64,000 bases of DNA. It comes from BOG-931 sp963761525 (lineage in GTDB: Bacteria > Pseudomonadota > Alphaproteobacteria > Rhizobiales > Xanthobacteraceae). Shown piece after piece: positions 1 through 10,117 of the stretch. Location: the NCBI GenBank assembly GCA_963761525.1, contig CAVXHG010000002.1, forward strand, positions 863,106 to 927,105, in the 5' to 3' direction. The notes under the pieces were generated by a model. The model did no database searches and was not told the origin of the DNA. It saw only the letters and a program-made list of their open reading frames with translations. The first letter of the stretch is position 1; every line of letters starts with the position of its first letter. The translations under genes were made by a program, and so were the position numbers.

Positions 1-324
1 GACGCTTGTAATGACGGTGGTTTTGCCCGAGCTAAGCGTAACTACCAGCCGGTACGTTGGTGACGCCGGTGTCTGTCCGCCATTAAAATCGTAAAGCAGG
101 GCATTGCGAACAGAGACGGCTATTCGCGCGTCTGGCGTGCCGTTGGCGGCTTTGATTTCCGGAATATCGACTAAGCTCAGCTTATCGTGGACGGATTCGT
201 CAGAACCCAAGGTCTGGCTGCCGTATAACGGCTGGAAACAGCCGCCCGTCAACGCTCCGAGCGCAAGTACAAATGCGAAACGGACAATTGCCTGCAAAGC
301 TGCGCCTGTCCTGAATTGGCCCAT
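1..324 (-). CDS. lptE: LPS-assembly lipoprotein LptE, 5' part (runs off left edge)
   Basis: The minus strand reads 108 codons from the ATG at 324 to the window edge without a stop. The N-terminus is a lipoprotein signal: a hydrophobic stretch at residues 12-27 ending in TGGC, with the lipidated Cys at 29, followed by FQPLYG. A Cys followed by xPLYG is characteristic of alphaproteobacterial LptE. LptE plugs the LptD barrel in the outer membrane and helps insert LPS. In many alphaproteobacteria lptE follows leuS. Here the upstream neighbour is manC, 137 bp away, so that order is not seen. The C-terminus lies outside the window. Confidence 0.82.
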   Translation of the reverse strand, partial: MGQFRTGAALQAIVRFAFVLALGALTGGCFQPLYGSQTLGSDESVHDKLSLVDIPEIKAANGTPDARIAVSVRNALLYDFNGGQTPASPTYRLVVTLSSGKTTVITSV

Positions 325-460
325 CGGGACTGACAACCCCCACACCGAGCATGCGTCCTGGTGAGTATACAATTGCTCTAATTAACGCAAGTTTGCCCAC
401 CGCTTGCGGTCGTCAGCGGGCATCGGGATTGTCGCAATTTGATGGCGAGAATTCGCGGCG

Positions 461-1879
461 CTATTCGCGGCCGTACTCGTCCGTAAGCCGTACGATATCG
501 TCTTCGCCGAGGTAGCTCCCGGCCTGAACTTCGATCAACTCGAGCGGAATTTTGCCGGGGTTGGCGAGGCGATGAACGCTGCCAATGGGAATGTAGGCGA
601 ACTCATTTTCGTGAACCGTACGAACTTCCGATCCAATCGTGACCTCCGCCGTCCCATGGACGACGACCCAATGCTCCGAGCGGTGAAAGTGTTTCTGCAG
701 CGACAGCATCGCATTGGGCTTCACGACAATTCGCTTCACCTGGTAGCGCGAGCCGAGATCGATGCCCTGGTAGTAACCCCACGGTCTATAGACCCGCAAA
801 TGCCTGACGGCCTGTTCGCGGTTTTGCGCTTTAAGTTGCTCGACGAGATCCTTGACCTCTTCGGACTTGTCGCGTGATGTCACCAGGACTGCGTCGGGCG
901 TCGTGACAACGACCACATTATCAAGTCCGACAACGGCGGTGAGGATGGCCTCATCCGAATGAGCAAGGCTGTTGTGGCTGTTATGGAATACGACGGATCC
1001 GGTCGACGTATTGCCGTCTGCATCGTGATCGAGCACGTCCCATACCGCGCTCCAGCTTCCGATGTCGGACCAGCCGCAGTCCATCGGTACCACGGCAGCA
1101 TGTTCGGTACGTTCCATGATGGCGTAGTCGATTGATTTCTTGGGGGCCTTTGCGAAGGCTTCCGCTGGCAATCGAAAGAAATCGAGGTCGCGCGTCAATC
1201 CATCGACGGTAGCCTCAGCGGCTTGGGCTATTTCCGGCTCGAAGCGGGCGAGTTCACCGAGCATGACTTCGGCACGAAAGACAAAATTCCCGCTATTCCA
1301 GAGATAATGATTGGCAATGTAGCGACCGGCGGTGACCGCGTCGGGCTTCTCCACGAACGATCGGACGGCGAACGCGGTGCTGCCGAGTGCGGCGCCTGGC
1401 TGGATGTAGCCGTACTTGGTAGCGGGAAACGTCGGGCTGATACCAAAAGTAACGATCCGTCCGTCCGCCGCGGCTTCAATAGCCTCACGACATGCCTTTA
1501 CGAATGCGCTTTGATCGCGGACGACGTGATCGGCGGCGAGGATGAGAACCGTCGCTGCCGGATTGCGCTTTGCCGCGAGCACAGCGGCCACGGCCACGGC
1601 CATGGCCAAGTCGCGACGCATCGGTTCAAGAACGATGTCACCATCCACAGCAGCTTCGCGCATCTGTTCGGCGACGATAAAGCGGAAGTCGGAGTTCGTA
1701 ATGACGATCGGCCGGTCGAACAGCGAGTCATTGCCGACGAGGTCAAGAACCTGCTGAAACGTCGACCGGTCGTCGACCAGCGCGACGAATTGTTTAGGCA
1801 TACTTTCGCGCGATACCGGCCACAGGCGTGTGCCCGCTCCGCCGCACATAATCACCGGAATTAAAAGTGGGCTGCTCAT
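461..1879 (-). CDS. manC: Bifunctional mannose-1-phosphate guanylyltransferase / mannose-6-phosphate isomerase
   Basis: This 472-residue protein has the usual length of the type II PMI-GMP family (ManC/XanB/AlgA). The N-terminal nucleotidyltransferase shows the pyrophosphorylase signature GGAGTRLWPVS at residues 13-23 followed by PKQF, the sugar-binding FVEKP at 175-179 and WNSGNF at 194-199. The C-terminal cupin (from about residue 360) begins with RPWGYY and contains QKHFHRSEHW, the isomerase metal site. It makes GDP-mannose from mannose-1-phosphate and GTP in the cytoplasm, and interconverts fructose-6- and mannose-6-phosphate. GDP-mannose would feed the Gmd-type dehydratases at 27.5 and 30.1 kb. 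The reading frame is intact. Confidence 0.95.
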   Translation of the reverse strand: MSSPLLIPVIMCGGAGTRLWPVSRESMPKQFVALVDDRSTFQQVLDLVGNDSLFDRPIVITNSDFRFIVAEQMREAAVDGDIVLEPMRRDLAMAVAVAAVLAAKRNPAATVLILAADHVVRDQSAFVKACREAIEAAADGRIVTFGISPTFPATKYGYIQPGAALGSTAFAVRSFVEKPDAVTAGRYIANHYLWNSGNFVFRAEVMLGELARFEPEIAQAAEATVDGLTRDLDFFRLPAEAFAKAPKKSIDYAIMERTEHAAVVPMDCGWSDIGSWSAVWDVLDHDADGNTSTGSVVFHNSHNSLAHSDEAILTAVVGLDNVVVVTTPDAVLVTSRDKSEEVKDLVEQLKAQNREQAVRHLRVYRPWGYYQGIDLGSRYQVKRIVVKPNAMLSLQKHFHRSEHWVVVHGTAEVTIGSEVRTVHENEFAYIPIGSVHRLANPGKIPLELIEVQAGSYLGEDDIVRLTDEYGRE

Positions 1880-2050
1880 CGTGTTACAATATATGCGTGT
1901 TTTATTATTTCCTTACACGCCATATCTAATAAAGCCATTAAGAGCCGCGCCTTGGGTAAGGCCAGCAGCGGGAAATCGGGCGGTCAGAGACCAAAATTAA
2001 GAATTTGTTCGTAGTCACAGCCCGGCCTCGGGCCTGCCCGAACCTCAAGC

Positions 2051-3094
2051 TTATGCAATTTGCAGGAGAACCCGGCCAGCGGCGCCGCTGCGAACGACGT
2101 CCAGCGCTTCATTGATATGGTCGAGCGGGAATTCGTGCGTAATCAGTCCGTCCAATGACAGCCGGCCAGCTTTGTTGAGGCGAATTAGGCGGGGAATATC
2201 GACTTGCGGGACCGCGTCGCCGCCATGTGAGCCGGTGAGAATCTTGTTGAAATGAATCGGCAGCGTGTAAATCGTCACCTTTTCATTTGGGACTCCCACC
2301 AGCACGCAGGTGCCATCCGCATGGGTGAGGTTGTAAGCGAGCTCGATCACCGACTTCACGCCGGTCGTCTCGATAACTTTATCGGGGCCTTGCGCTCCGA
2401 CGATCTTGCGTATCTCGGCATCCATGTCGGCGATTTTCGAGGCGTCGAGGCAGTGCGTCGCACCGCGCGCCTTTGCCATCTGCAGCTTGCTTTCAATGAG
2501 ATCGACGGCAACGATCGGGTGGGCGCCGGCGAGTTCGGCGAATTGCACGACATTGAGCCCGACACCGCCAACCCCAAACACGACGACTGACTCGCCGATT
2601 TTTACTTTGGCGTCGTTATTGATCACGCCGGCTGCGGTTGTCACGGCGCAGCCGAGTAACGGCGCCAGCTTGAGGTCGTAATCGGAACCAATAACGGTCA
2701 AGCGGTTTTCCGATATCACCGCATATTCATTGAAAGTCGTCACCCAGCCGGCGTTGAGCTTGGCGCCGCGCCATTGATAAGCTGGCGGCTGGCATTGGAT
2801 TCCCTTGCTCGGTCGCCAATGCAGCACCACCGTGTCACCCGGTTTGACGTGGGTGACCCCCGGCCCGGTTTCGACGACTTCACCGGACGCCTCGTGGCCC
2901 AGCAGGTGGGGCAGGAATTTATCCGGGCCTTTGGCTGCCGCAATCTCGTTGATCTGAGCGCCGCAAATCGTGCTGTACAGAATTTTCACCAGCACCTGGC
3001 CGGCGTCCAATTCTTCCGGGAGCTTGATTTCGTCGATAACCAGCGGCTTGCGCGACTCCGTGAGGATTGCCGCTTTTGCGTTCTTTATTTTCAT
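2051..3094 (-). CDS. Zinc-dependent medium-chain dehydrogenase (alcohol dehydrogenase-like)
   Basis: This 347-residue protein is a medium-chain dehydrogenase/reductase. The catalytic zinc ligands are visible as Cys44, His67-Glu68 (in GHE) and Cys149. The NAD(P)-binding Rossmann motif GVGGVG lies at 174-179. The four-cysteine structural-zinc loop normally found near residues 90-115 is missing; only Cys101 remains there, so the structural zinc is probably absent. It may oxidise or reduce an intermediate of the neighbouring sugar pathway, since its stop is 51 bp from the end of its minus-strand neighbour manC and a methyltransferase lies just upstream. The substrate cannot be read from the sequence. 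Confidence 0.8.
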   Translation of the reverse strand: MKIKNAKAAILTESRKPLVIDEIKLPEELDAGQVLVKILYSTICGAQINEIAAAKGPDKFLPHLLGHEASGEVVETGPGVTHVKPGDTVVLHWRPSKGIQCQPPAYQWRGAKLNAGWVTTFNEYAVISENRLTVIGSDYDLKLAPLLGCAVTTAAGVINNDAKVKIGESVVVFGVGGVGLNVVQFAELAGAHPIVAVDLIESKLQMAKARGATHCLDASKIADMDAEIRKIVGAQGPDKVIETTGVKSVIELAYNLTHADGTCVLVGVPNEKVTIYTLPIHFNKILTGSHGGDAVPQVDIPRLIRLNKAGRLSLDGLITHEFPLDHINEALDVVRSGAAGRVLLQIA

Positions 3095-3106
3095 TCACCC
3101 GATCCG

Positions 3107-3773
3107 TTATTCGAAATAGATGAATTCATAATCGCCCGAGTAGCCAAAGTGATTGTAGAGCCAGATCCACTCGGACGTATGCAAGATCGAATTCCGCCGT
3201 TAGCGCCCAGCACTCAAGGTTGAATTGCTCAAGCTCGTTACGATAACCCTCGACCATGATGTATTTATTTTTGCCAACCCGCTCGATCTCCTTTACCGCC
3301 GTTTCAAGTTCGAAGAGACGCAGGTTGTGTAGCGTTCCGAGCGAGATCACCAGATCGAAATGGCCGTCGCCAAACGGGTATCGATCTTGGGCGCGATAGC
3401 GGAAAAGGAACGGCTTGATTTCATCGCGTGCTTCGGCAAGGCCGTGATGCGACATATCAAAGCCGGCAATCTCAAGCTGTGGAAGAATCTTTTTCATCTC
3501 GTAGAGAAGGAAAGCCTTGCCGCAGCCGACATCCAGGACTTTTGAGCCGTTCTTGAGGCCGTAAATATCAATCAGCGCCTGAGCCACGGGCTTCCACCGG
3601 CCTTCGATAAACTTGTAGCCGCCATAGCCATAACGCCGATCGCCGTCCCAATAGTCGAATTCGTATTCCTTTGCCTTCACCATGCAGTGGACTTTGTCAT
3701 CCACCATACGGGCAAGGTAATCGCGCTTGGTCGCTTTGTGCAGCGGCGTCACGATATCGAGCATTCGTCCCAT
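3107..3773 (-). CDS. Class I SAM-dependent methyltransferase (frameshifted near 3191)
   Basis: Motif I, VLDVGCGKAFLL, is at residues 79-90, with an acidic strand-2 end (GFD) and LVISLGTLHN as motif IV-like. The uninterrupted frame ends at 3126 with an atypical tail. Skipping one base in the AATT around 3190-3193 restores SEWIWLYNHFGYSGDYEF and the natural stop at 3107, which matches how this methyltransferase type usually ends. I therefore place the true end at 3107 and treat the break as a one-base insertion. It lies just upstream of the dehydrogenase and probably shares its transcript. The acceptor is unknown; a sugar or sugar nucleotide is likely from context. Confidence 0.78.
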
Positions 3774-4012
3774 TCAGTTCCTCGCAAATCATCCGGGAGA
3801 GGATCAACAGCAGGAATCCTCGCGCTCAAATGGCAGGGGGTTCCCGCTTTGATACTGAGTCGCAAAGGATCCGGCAGGGCCCAGGCGAAAACAGGCCGGG
3901 CCTTTTAGCCAGACTGGCAATGTTTTACAAGCATCACGGTCGACCGGTTGCGTTGCTCGGGCTACGTCGGTCAGCTAGTTTCCCGATTGTCACATCCTAC
4001 ACGGGATTCTTG

Positions 4013-5453
4013 ATGTTTCTTCTGCTTGGCGGCGACTCGGAAATCGGAGCGGCGACCTATCGCACCTTCAAAAAGGAGGGCCGTGGCGTCATAGCAACGA
4101 CGCGTCGCCTGGACGCCGTCTCACCGGAACGCCCCTACTTCGACATCTTGAAAACGCTGGACGGCTGGAGCCCGCCGCCGGAAACTAAAGCTGCATGCAT
4201 TTTCTTGGCGGTCGCGAGGTTGCGAGATTGCGCCGCCGACCCCGTCAAGTCGGCTCTAGTCAACGTGGCACAGTCGATTCGTCTCGTCGACATGCTTCTT
4301 GCCAAAGGAATTTATGTTCTTTTCCTGTCATCCAATCAGGTGTTCGACGGCGAGTTGGCGAACGTCAGTGTCGACACAGCGGTTTGTCCGATTAGCGAAT
4401 ATGGCCGGCAGAAAGCAGAAGTCGAAGCAGCTATTCGTGAGCGAATGGCGAAGGGTGCGCCAGTCGGGATTTTGCGATATCTCAAAGGTATTCACTTCGA
4501 ATTCTCCACTCATCGAAGGCTGGATTCATTCGCTGTTAAAAGGGGATCCCATCAAGGCTTTTGACGATATGACCGTTGCTCCGGTTCCCGCGGATATGGC
4601 AACCGCGGCAATTGCTGCCTTACTCGACGCCAAGATGGCGGGTGTCTTCCAGCTCACCGGCCCGCGTGATGTCTCCTATACCGAGGTCGGCGATTATCTT
4701 GCGAGGGAACTCGGCGCTCCTCCCGACTTGGTCGTCCCGACGAGTGCTTATTCGGCAGGAATGCCAAAAGGGTCGACGCCGCGAAATACGACGCTCGACA
4801 GTAGCGCGTTGCGAGACAAATTCGGGATCGTAGTCCCCGATGTGCTGGACACACTTTCGCTGTTTCTCGGCTCGAGAAGAGCGAGTTTTGCGCGTGCGCA
4901 ATTACCCGGCGCAAAGCTCATTGCACTGGACGATCTCTCCGAAGTTGCCGATGGAGTTTACTACTCACGCTACCCGCTTCCGTTGGTTGATGCCGAAGTG
5001 ATCGCTTTCTTGAAAGAGGCCGCGACCAAGTCGGTGCTTCGGCGCGCCCGGTTTTGTGCTCACCTTTCCCCTGATGCCGAGCAGCATGACATGTTGATCG
5101 TGAGCCATCGCGATACCTATGTCACGCCACATCGCCATTTAAGCAAGTCGGAGACGTTCGTCATTCTTGAAGGTTTTTGCGAAATTGTACTCTTTGATGA
5201 ACGTGGCGATGTGGAAAAAATCGTCAAAATGGGGCCAGCGACGTCTGGGCGACCGTTTTTCTACCGAATGCCGCCACGGCAATTTCACAGCCTCTCGATC
5301 GAGAGCGATATGCTTGTCTTTCTGGAGAGTACCAAAGGGCCTTTTGATCTGGGTGATCGTGAGCACGCGACGTGGGCGCCGGATTACAAGAACTCGGATG
5401 GTGGCAAAGCGTTCATTGAAGCGATAGTTGGCAAAGCAGTAAAAAGCCATTAG
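4013..5453 (+). CDS. NAD(P)-dependent sugar reductase/epimerase fused to a WbuC-type cupin (frameshifted near 4477)
   Basis: The ATG at 4013 opens with MFLLLGGDSEIG, an RmlD-like Rossmann start. The sequence continues with FLSSNQVFDG and then YGRQKAE, the SDR YxxxK signature. Removing one A near 4477 joins the frames through ILRISKV into the C-terminal half, which contains VSYTEVGDYLAREL. From about 4915 the same frame continues into a cupin resembling WbuC: LRRARFCAH, TPHRHLSKSETF and FYRMPPRQFHSLS, with metal-ligand histidines. No start codon separates the two parts, so this is either a genuine fusion or two genes merged by another indel. The first part probably reduces a 4-keto sugar nucleotide; the role of WbuC cupins in O-antigen clusters is not settled. 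Confidence 0.72.
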
Positions 5454-5473
5454 TTCTAAGTTGTCTAACGAGA

Positions 5474-6202
5474 ATGGCAACAAAAGATACTGTCTCGGTG
5501 AAGGCTACGGCGATGAGCGAAGAAAAAACCCGAGAAGCGCAGTATCAATTCCAGTTAGCGCATGATGCGGAGCACGGGCGCGCAAAGCTCGGTTTGATGA
5601 CCAGCGCCGCCTGGCATCAGGATCCGCGTCGCCTGTTGTTTTTGTTCTCACGCTACAAATTCGTCGCCAAGATGTTCACCGGCAAACAGAAGGTGCTTGA
5701 GGTTGGTTGTGGCGATGCGCTTGGTACGCGAATGGTACTGCAGAATGCGGCTTCAGTCTGTGCTGTCGATTTTGACCCGGTTTTCGTCAAAGACGTCAAC
5801 GAGCGCATGGACCCTCGCTGGAAGTTTGAGTGCAAGGTCCATGACATGATGGCAGGTCCGGTGGCTGGACCGTTTGATGCGGCATTCTCGCTGGATGTCA
5901 TCGAGCACATCGCGCAATCCGACGAGCACATCTTTCTTGGCAACGTCGTGGAATCGCTGACGGAGGACGGGGTAGCCATTATCGGAACGCCCTCAATACA
6001 ATCCCAGGCTTATGCCCATCCGGCGAGCAAGGAAGGCCACGTCAACTGCAAGGATGAGCCTGGTCTGCGAGAATTAATGAACCGGTTCTTTCGTAATGTT
6101 TTTCTATTTTCAATGAATGACGAGGTGGTCCATACCGGCTTCCATCCAATGGCACAGTATCTTTTAGCTCTCGGTGTTGCCCCTAAGGACCGCCGGGGAT
6201 GA
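5474..6202 (+). CDS. Class I SAM-dependent methyltransferase
   Basis: Intact frame of 242 residues. Motif I, VLEVGCGDA, is at residues 74-82; an acidic residue ends strand 2 (VDFD), and AFSLDVIEHI is the motif IV region of Methyltransf_11/23-type enzymes. The start could instead be the Met at residue 14 (5513). The stop overlaps the start of the next gene by four bases (ATGA at 6199), so the two are translationally coupled. Its whole fold, including the SRYKF before motif I and the FLFSM near the end, is shared with the C-terminal domain of the protein at 19577-21025, showing duplication within the locus. Confidence 0.82.
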   Translation: MATKDTVSVKATAMSEEKTREAQYQFQLAHDAEHGRAKLGLMTSAAWHQDPRRLLFLFSRYKFVAKMFTGKQKVLEVGCGDALGTRMVLQNAASVCAVDFDPVFVKDVNERMDPRWKFECKVHDMMAGPVAGPFDAAFSLDVIEHIAQSDEHIFLGNVVESLTEDGVAIIGTPSIQSQAYAHPASKEGHVNCKDEPGLRELMNRFFRNVFLFSMNDEVVHTGFHPMAQYLLALGVAPKDRRG

Positions 6203-6978
6203 GCGCGCCGCATTCCCTGGTCATCGGCGGCACGCGCGGTATAGGACGAGAGCTGGTTGAGGAGTTTGTTAGTTCGGGGCATAGCGTATCGGTTGTTGCG
6301 CGAAGCTTGCCCGCAACTGGCACAGAAATTCGTGGCGTTCGCTATTACGTCGTGGATATCGGGCGGCCAAACGTCGAAATCGCTCTCAACGACATCGTAA
6401 GCCAGGCAGGTGAAATCAACCATCTGGTGTTTTTTCAACGTTTCCGCGGCTCTGGTCCGTTGTGGGATGGCGAAATTGCAACGAGTCTGACTGCGACGAA
6501 GACCGTTGTTGAGGCCTTACAAGACAAGTTCGCTGAGGGCGAAAAGTCGATTGTGGTCGTCAGTTCGGTAGCCGCGAGCTTGATAAGCTCATATGCCCCG
6601 GTAGGGTACCACGCCGCGAAAGCTGCATTGTGTCAGATGGTGCGGTACTGGGCTGTTGTTCTTGGCCCTCTCGGCATTAGGGTCAACAGCGTGTCGCCGG
6701 GGACTGTTCTCAAGGATGAATTGAAAGACTTTTTCCTTAATGACAAAACGATTTCTGATCTGTACCGCAGGATAACGCCGCTTCGTCGTTTCGGAAGTGC
6801 GCGTGAAGTCGCGAAAGTAATCGCCTGCCTGTGCGGCGAGCAGACATCATTTGTGACCGGCCAAGACATCGTGGTCGACGGGGGTCTATCATTGGTATCG
6901 CAAGAGGCGCTTGCTCGCGAACTGTCGGATATCGCATCGCCTCCGGGTAACGTCGATACTGCGACATCGCACGACTAA
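6199..6978 (+). CDS. SDR family oxidoreductase (FabG-like)
   Basis: Classical short-chain dehydrogenase of 259 residues. The cofactor motif is GGTRGIG at 10-16, the catalytic Ser is near 123 and the YxxxK pair is Tyr137/Lys141. Further classical features are RVNSVSPGT and, near the C-terminus, VTGQDIVVDGG. It is likely to reduce a keto group using NAD(P)H in the cytoplasm. It overlaps the upstream methyltransferase by four bases, which suggests that the two act on the same sugar or lipid intermediate. The gene ends 60 bp before the convergent fusion gene. Confidence 0.88.
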   Translation: MSAPHSLVIGGTRGIGRELVEEFVSSGHSVSVVARSLPATGTEIRGVRYYVVDIGRPNVEIALNDIVSQAGEINHLVFFQRFRGSGPLWDGEIATSLTATKTVVEALQDKFAEGEKSIVVVSSVAASLISSYAPVGYHAAKAALCQMVRYWAVVLGPLGIRVNSVSPGTVLKDELKDFFLNDKTISDLYRRITPLRRFGSAREVAKVIACLCGEQTSFVTGQDIVVDGGLSLVSQEALARELSDIASPPGNVDTATSHD

Positions 6979-7037
6979 TATTGCGCGGCTCTCCGCTAAT
7001 CGACGCTGCTTTTGACTAAAGCTGCAAGCGTCCTCAA

Positions 7038-8427
7038 TCAGGCCATTACAAAACTTGGTGCGTCAGTCGGGAGAGGAGTTGCGTTTCCCTGTTCCGCTAA
7101 AAATCGTTGGGATAGCTGATTCCGGGCGAGCCACGACCCGTCACGAAATGCAATCGGCTCATCGATCATCGAGCGGACGGCGCGCTCGACTTGCGGTTGG
7201 TGATAATCGTGCCCGGCGAGCCATCCGCCGGGTTTCACAATCCGCGTGCAGGCAAGGATATCGCGCCGGACTGCTTCATAGCTGTGGTCGGCATCAATAT
7301 AGCAGAGATCGAATTCAGCGCCGAATTTTTCCAGCGCCTCGGGACATCTCTCCCGAACGATCTCAAGGTGCGGGTAGCCGGCACAGCGCTCGGCGAACTC
7401 TCGAAAAGAGCTCTCGTTTTGCCATGGGTCTATCGCGACGACGCGGGCCGTGGTGAGGAGGAATAATTCCGTCGACACGCCGCGGTCCGATCCGATCTCG
7501 ATCACGCTGCGCGGCTTTGCGCTTAGCAGTAATTCGACGAGCCCCGGAAGAAAATTATGTATGTCAGTCGCGTCGCCCGGATAAAGGCACCGCTTTGTGG
7601 TGAGAAGCTCGGTGACCCGCGTTGTCTGAAATTGGCGAAAGGTCGGGACAGCTTTCGTTTCGCTGGGGCGAGCGTCCGCACTTTGCCCGGCTGAATTCCC
7701 CACAGGCGCTGCGAGGCGGGGTAAAATCGTCGGTCGGCGGCCACTATCGAGTTCGGCAACCTTGCGGGAGATAGCGGGATTCGCGCGCATCAACCGCGTC
7801 CGCTCTGCCAGTCGTTCGCTGTCAAGCACGATTGGGAAGTTGAAGCTGTCGTGAAACATGAAATGCCGCGACTCGGGCGACGGCCGCGTGCATTCCAGTG
7901 AAAACCGCGAGGCAAGCGTCTCCGACGGCCATTTGAACCCATGCTGTTCAAGCGCGCCTCGATAGACTCGTCCGATAAGGTGATCTTCTTGGCTCACCGA
8001 AAGGGGGAAGCGCTCTTTGTTGGTCTGGAGAAAGCGCATCAGCGCGGATGACCGCAGCGCGCAGCCATTACCTACGTTTAGATTGTCATTGTACCACCAG
8101 GGCGCACCGACATAGTCATATTGCAAGAACTCGTCCGTCCAGCAGCCGGCGTCGACAACCCAGAAAATCCCATTGGATGTTGATGGCCCATTTTGTCTGG
8201 ATGTGGTTGGGAAGTTCGTACCACATGAAGTTCGAACATTCGGCGATATTGGGCCATTTCGGCACTTTGACCCAGCGGGTCCCGGCCACCTCGATTGGTT
8301 CGTCGGAAAAGATGACTGCATCGCCGAAGTCGACTTCGCGTAACGAGTCCTCCATCGCGAGGCGCGCAAGCTCGTGACACTGCGTGTCGATCATGACGAG
8401 CGTTACGTCGGGTAAGCGGAGTTTCAT
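7038..8427 (-). CDS. DUF5672 glycosyltransferase-like domain fused to a class I methyltransferase (frameshifted near 8165)
   Basis: Translation starts at the ATG at 8427, preceded by a clear GGAGG. The N-terminal part (VTLVMIDTQCHELA, then VGAPWWYNDN and GNGCALRS) matches DUF5672 proteins, which are glycosyltransferase-like. The frame breaks in an AAAA run at 8164-8167 (plus strand); removing one base restores a continuous INIQWDF-WVVDAGCW reading. A linker follows, then a C-terminal methyltransferase with IEIGSDRGVS as motif I, VVAIDPW, LCYIDADHSYEAV and KPGGWLAGHDY (Methyltransf_24-like). The fusion suggests that a sugar is transferred and methylated, or chain-capped, by one polypeptide. 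Confidence 0.75.
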
Positions 8428-8851
8428 CGGAGGCCTCCGAAGCGTTGGCTTGGGAGCGTGGCCTCGTATGGTTAACGGAGTCCTAACGGCCAACAGATCG
8501 GCAAGGTCGAAGGTTAAAAGAGCTTCGGTTTTCCGTTCCCTCGGTCCGCTGGCGTCCACATCCGCCGTGTGCAGGCGCTATGTAAAGTCTGGTCACTTGC
8601 CGACGGTAGTTGGTACCTTCAGTTTTTGCGCTCTCGAACGGTTAGCATTACTTGTCCGACGGCACTGGGTCACACAAAGCGCTGGCCGAAACCGGCCACT
8701 CGTCAAGCCAACAGGGCCAATAATCGGACTTTTTTTCCGTGACGGAAACGGACGTGGCTTATTCGGGTTGGAGGAAGTCCTCGATATATGAGGGGGCTTG
8801 TGATCTGGCCGCTACGCAGGTAAGCGCTCACCTGCACCCGGTGGAGCAGAT
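8428..8851. other. Intergenic region between divergent genes
   Basis: About 420 bp separate the divergent starts at 8427 (minus) and 8852 (plus). It must hold both promoters. I see the ribosome-binding sites next to each start (GGAGG upstream of 8427, GGAG upstream of 8852), but no convincing -35/-10 pair and no RNA gene. Confidence 0.5.
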
Positions 8852-10094
8852 ATGGCCGAGACACATTATCGACGGGACACCTGCCGTCTTTGCGGTAGTC
8901 GCCATCTCGAAATCTCGCTTCACTACGAGCCGACCCCTCCCGCAGATGCTTATCTGCCGGCGGACCAGGCCCATGTTGTGCAGGAAACTTATCCGCTCGA
9001 TCTGTATCTCTGCCACGATTGCGGCTTCTCACAGCTTTGCGACGTACTGCGCGCCGACTCAATTTATGTCGACTACATTTACGAAACCAAAAGTTCGCTT
9101 GGCCTCGTTGATCATTTCCGGCGCTATGCAAACAGCGTGCTGGATCGGATTCAGCCCCCGCGCGACGCATTAATTGTCGATATCGGCAGCAACGACGGAA
9201 CGCTACTGCGGCCTTTCAAGGAGCGCGGCATGACCGTGCTCGGTATCGATCCGGCGCGTGAGATCGCGCGCGACGCGACTGCGGCCGGCATCGAAACTTG
9301 GCCGGAATTCTTCACTGCCGATCTAAGTAAAAAAATTCGCGAAGAGCGTGGACCGGCATCGGTTGTCACCGCGAACAATATTTACGCGAACGTCGACGAA
9401 CTTGGCGAGTTCACAGATAATATTCGTAATTTGCTTAGCCCGAACGGTGTCTTCATTTTCGAATCCTTTTATCTCGGCGATCTTATCGAAAATCTGGTGT
9501 TTGATTTTATCTACCACGAGCATCTCTCGAGTTTTTCGGTAACGCCGCTGGTGAGCTTTTTCCGCCGGCACGGTATGGAGCTCATCGATGCGGAGCGGGT
9601 GCCGACGAAAGGAGGGTCGCTACGCTACACCATCCAACTCGAAGGCGGCCCACGAAAGATTTCTAAGGCGGTCGCCGATCTCCTGGCGGAGGAGGAGCGA
9701 CGAGGTCTTGGGTCGTATGGAAACGTTCAAGGCGTTCTCGATGCGCATTGAGACTGCAAAAAAGGAACTGCGAAGCCTGCTTGATAAGCTCAAGAGTGAG
9801 GGCAAAACGATCGCTGGTTATGGCGCGTCTGCGACCACAACGACCTTGGTCTATCATTTTGGCTTGGGCGATTATCTCGATTACCTGGTCGATGAATATG
9901 ATCGTAAGCAGAATACCCTGATGCCCGGCTTGCATTTGCCGGTGTTCGGGCCCGAAGTTCTGCTCGAGCGAAAGACCGATTACGTGGTCATTATTGCGTG
10001 GCGATACATTCAGCCGATCCTGAACAAAAATCGGCTCTACCGCGATGCGGGAGGTCGCTTTATCGTGCCTCTTCCTAAGCTGCAAACGATCTGA
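8852..10094 (+). CDS. NDP-hexose C-methyltransferase (Methyltransf_13/14 type; frameshifted near 9711)
   Basis: The N-terminal zinc-binding domain has two CxxC pairs (Cys11/Cys14 and Cys54/Cys57). A SAM domain with IVDIGSNDGTLL at 108-119 follows, then YHEHLSSFS with the His-rich catalytic segment and GGSLRYTIQ. The C-terminal domain (GYGASATTTT, then VVIIAWRYIQPI) binds the nucleotide sugar. The two halves lie in different frames that rejoin when one G of the GGG at 9710-9712 is removed. TylC3/CloU-like enzymes of this type add a C-methyl branch to a 4-keto-6-deoxysugar nucleotide. A second, intact copy lies at 28544-29791. Confidence 0.85.
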
Positions 10095-10117
10095 TCCAAA
10101 GAAGTGATTAAACCTAA

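Noticed and set aside
572..877. Open frame opposite manC
   Set aside because: It lies entirely within the well-supported manC gene on the other strand, as do many long frames in this GC-rich DNA; no family-like sequence.
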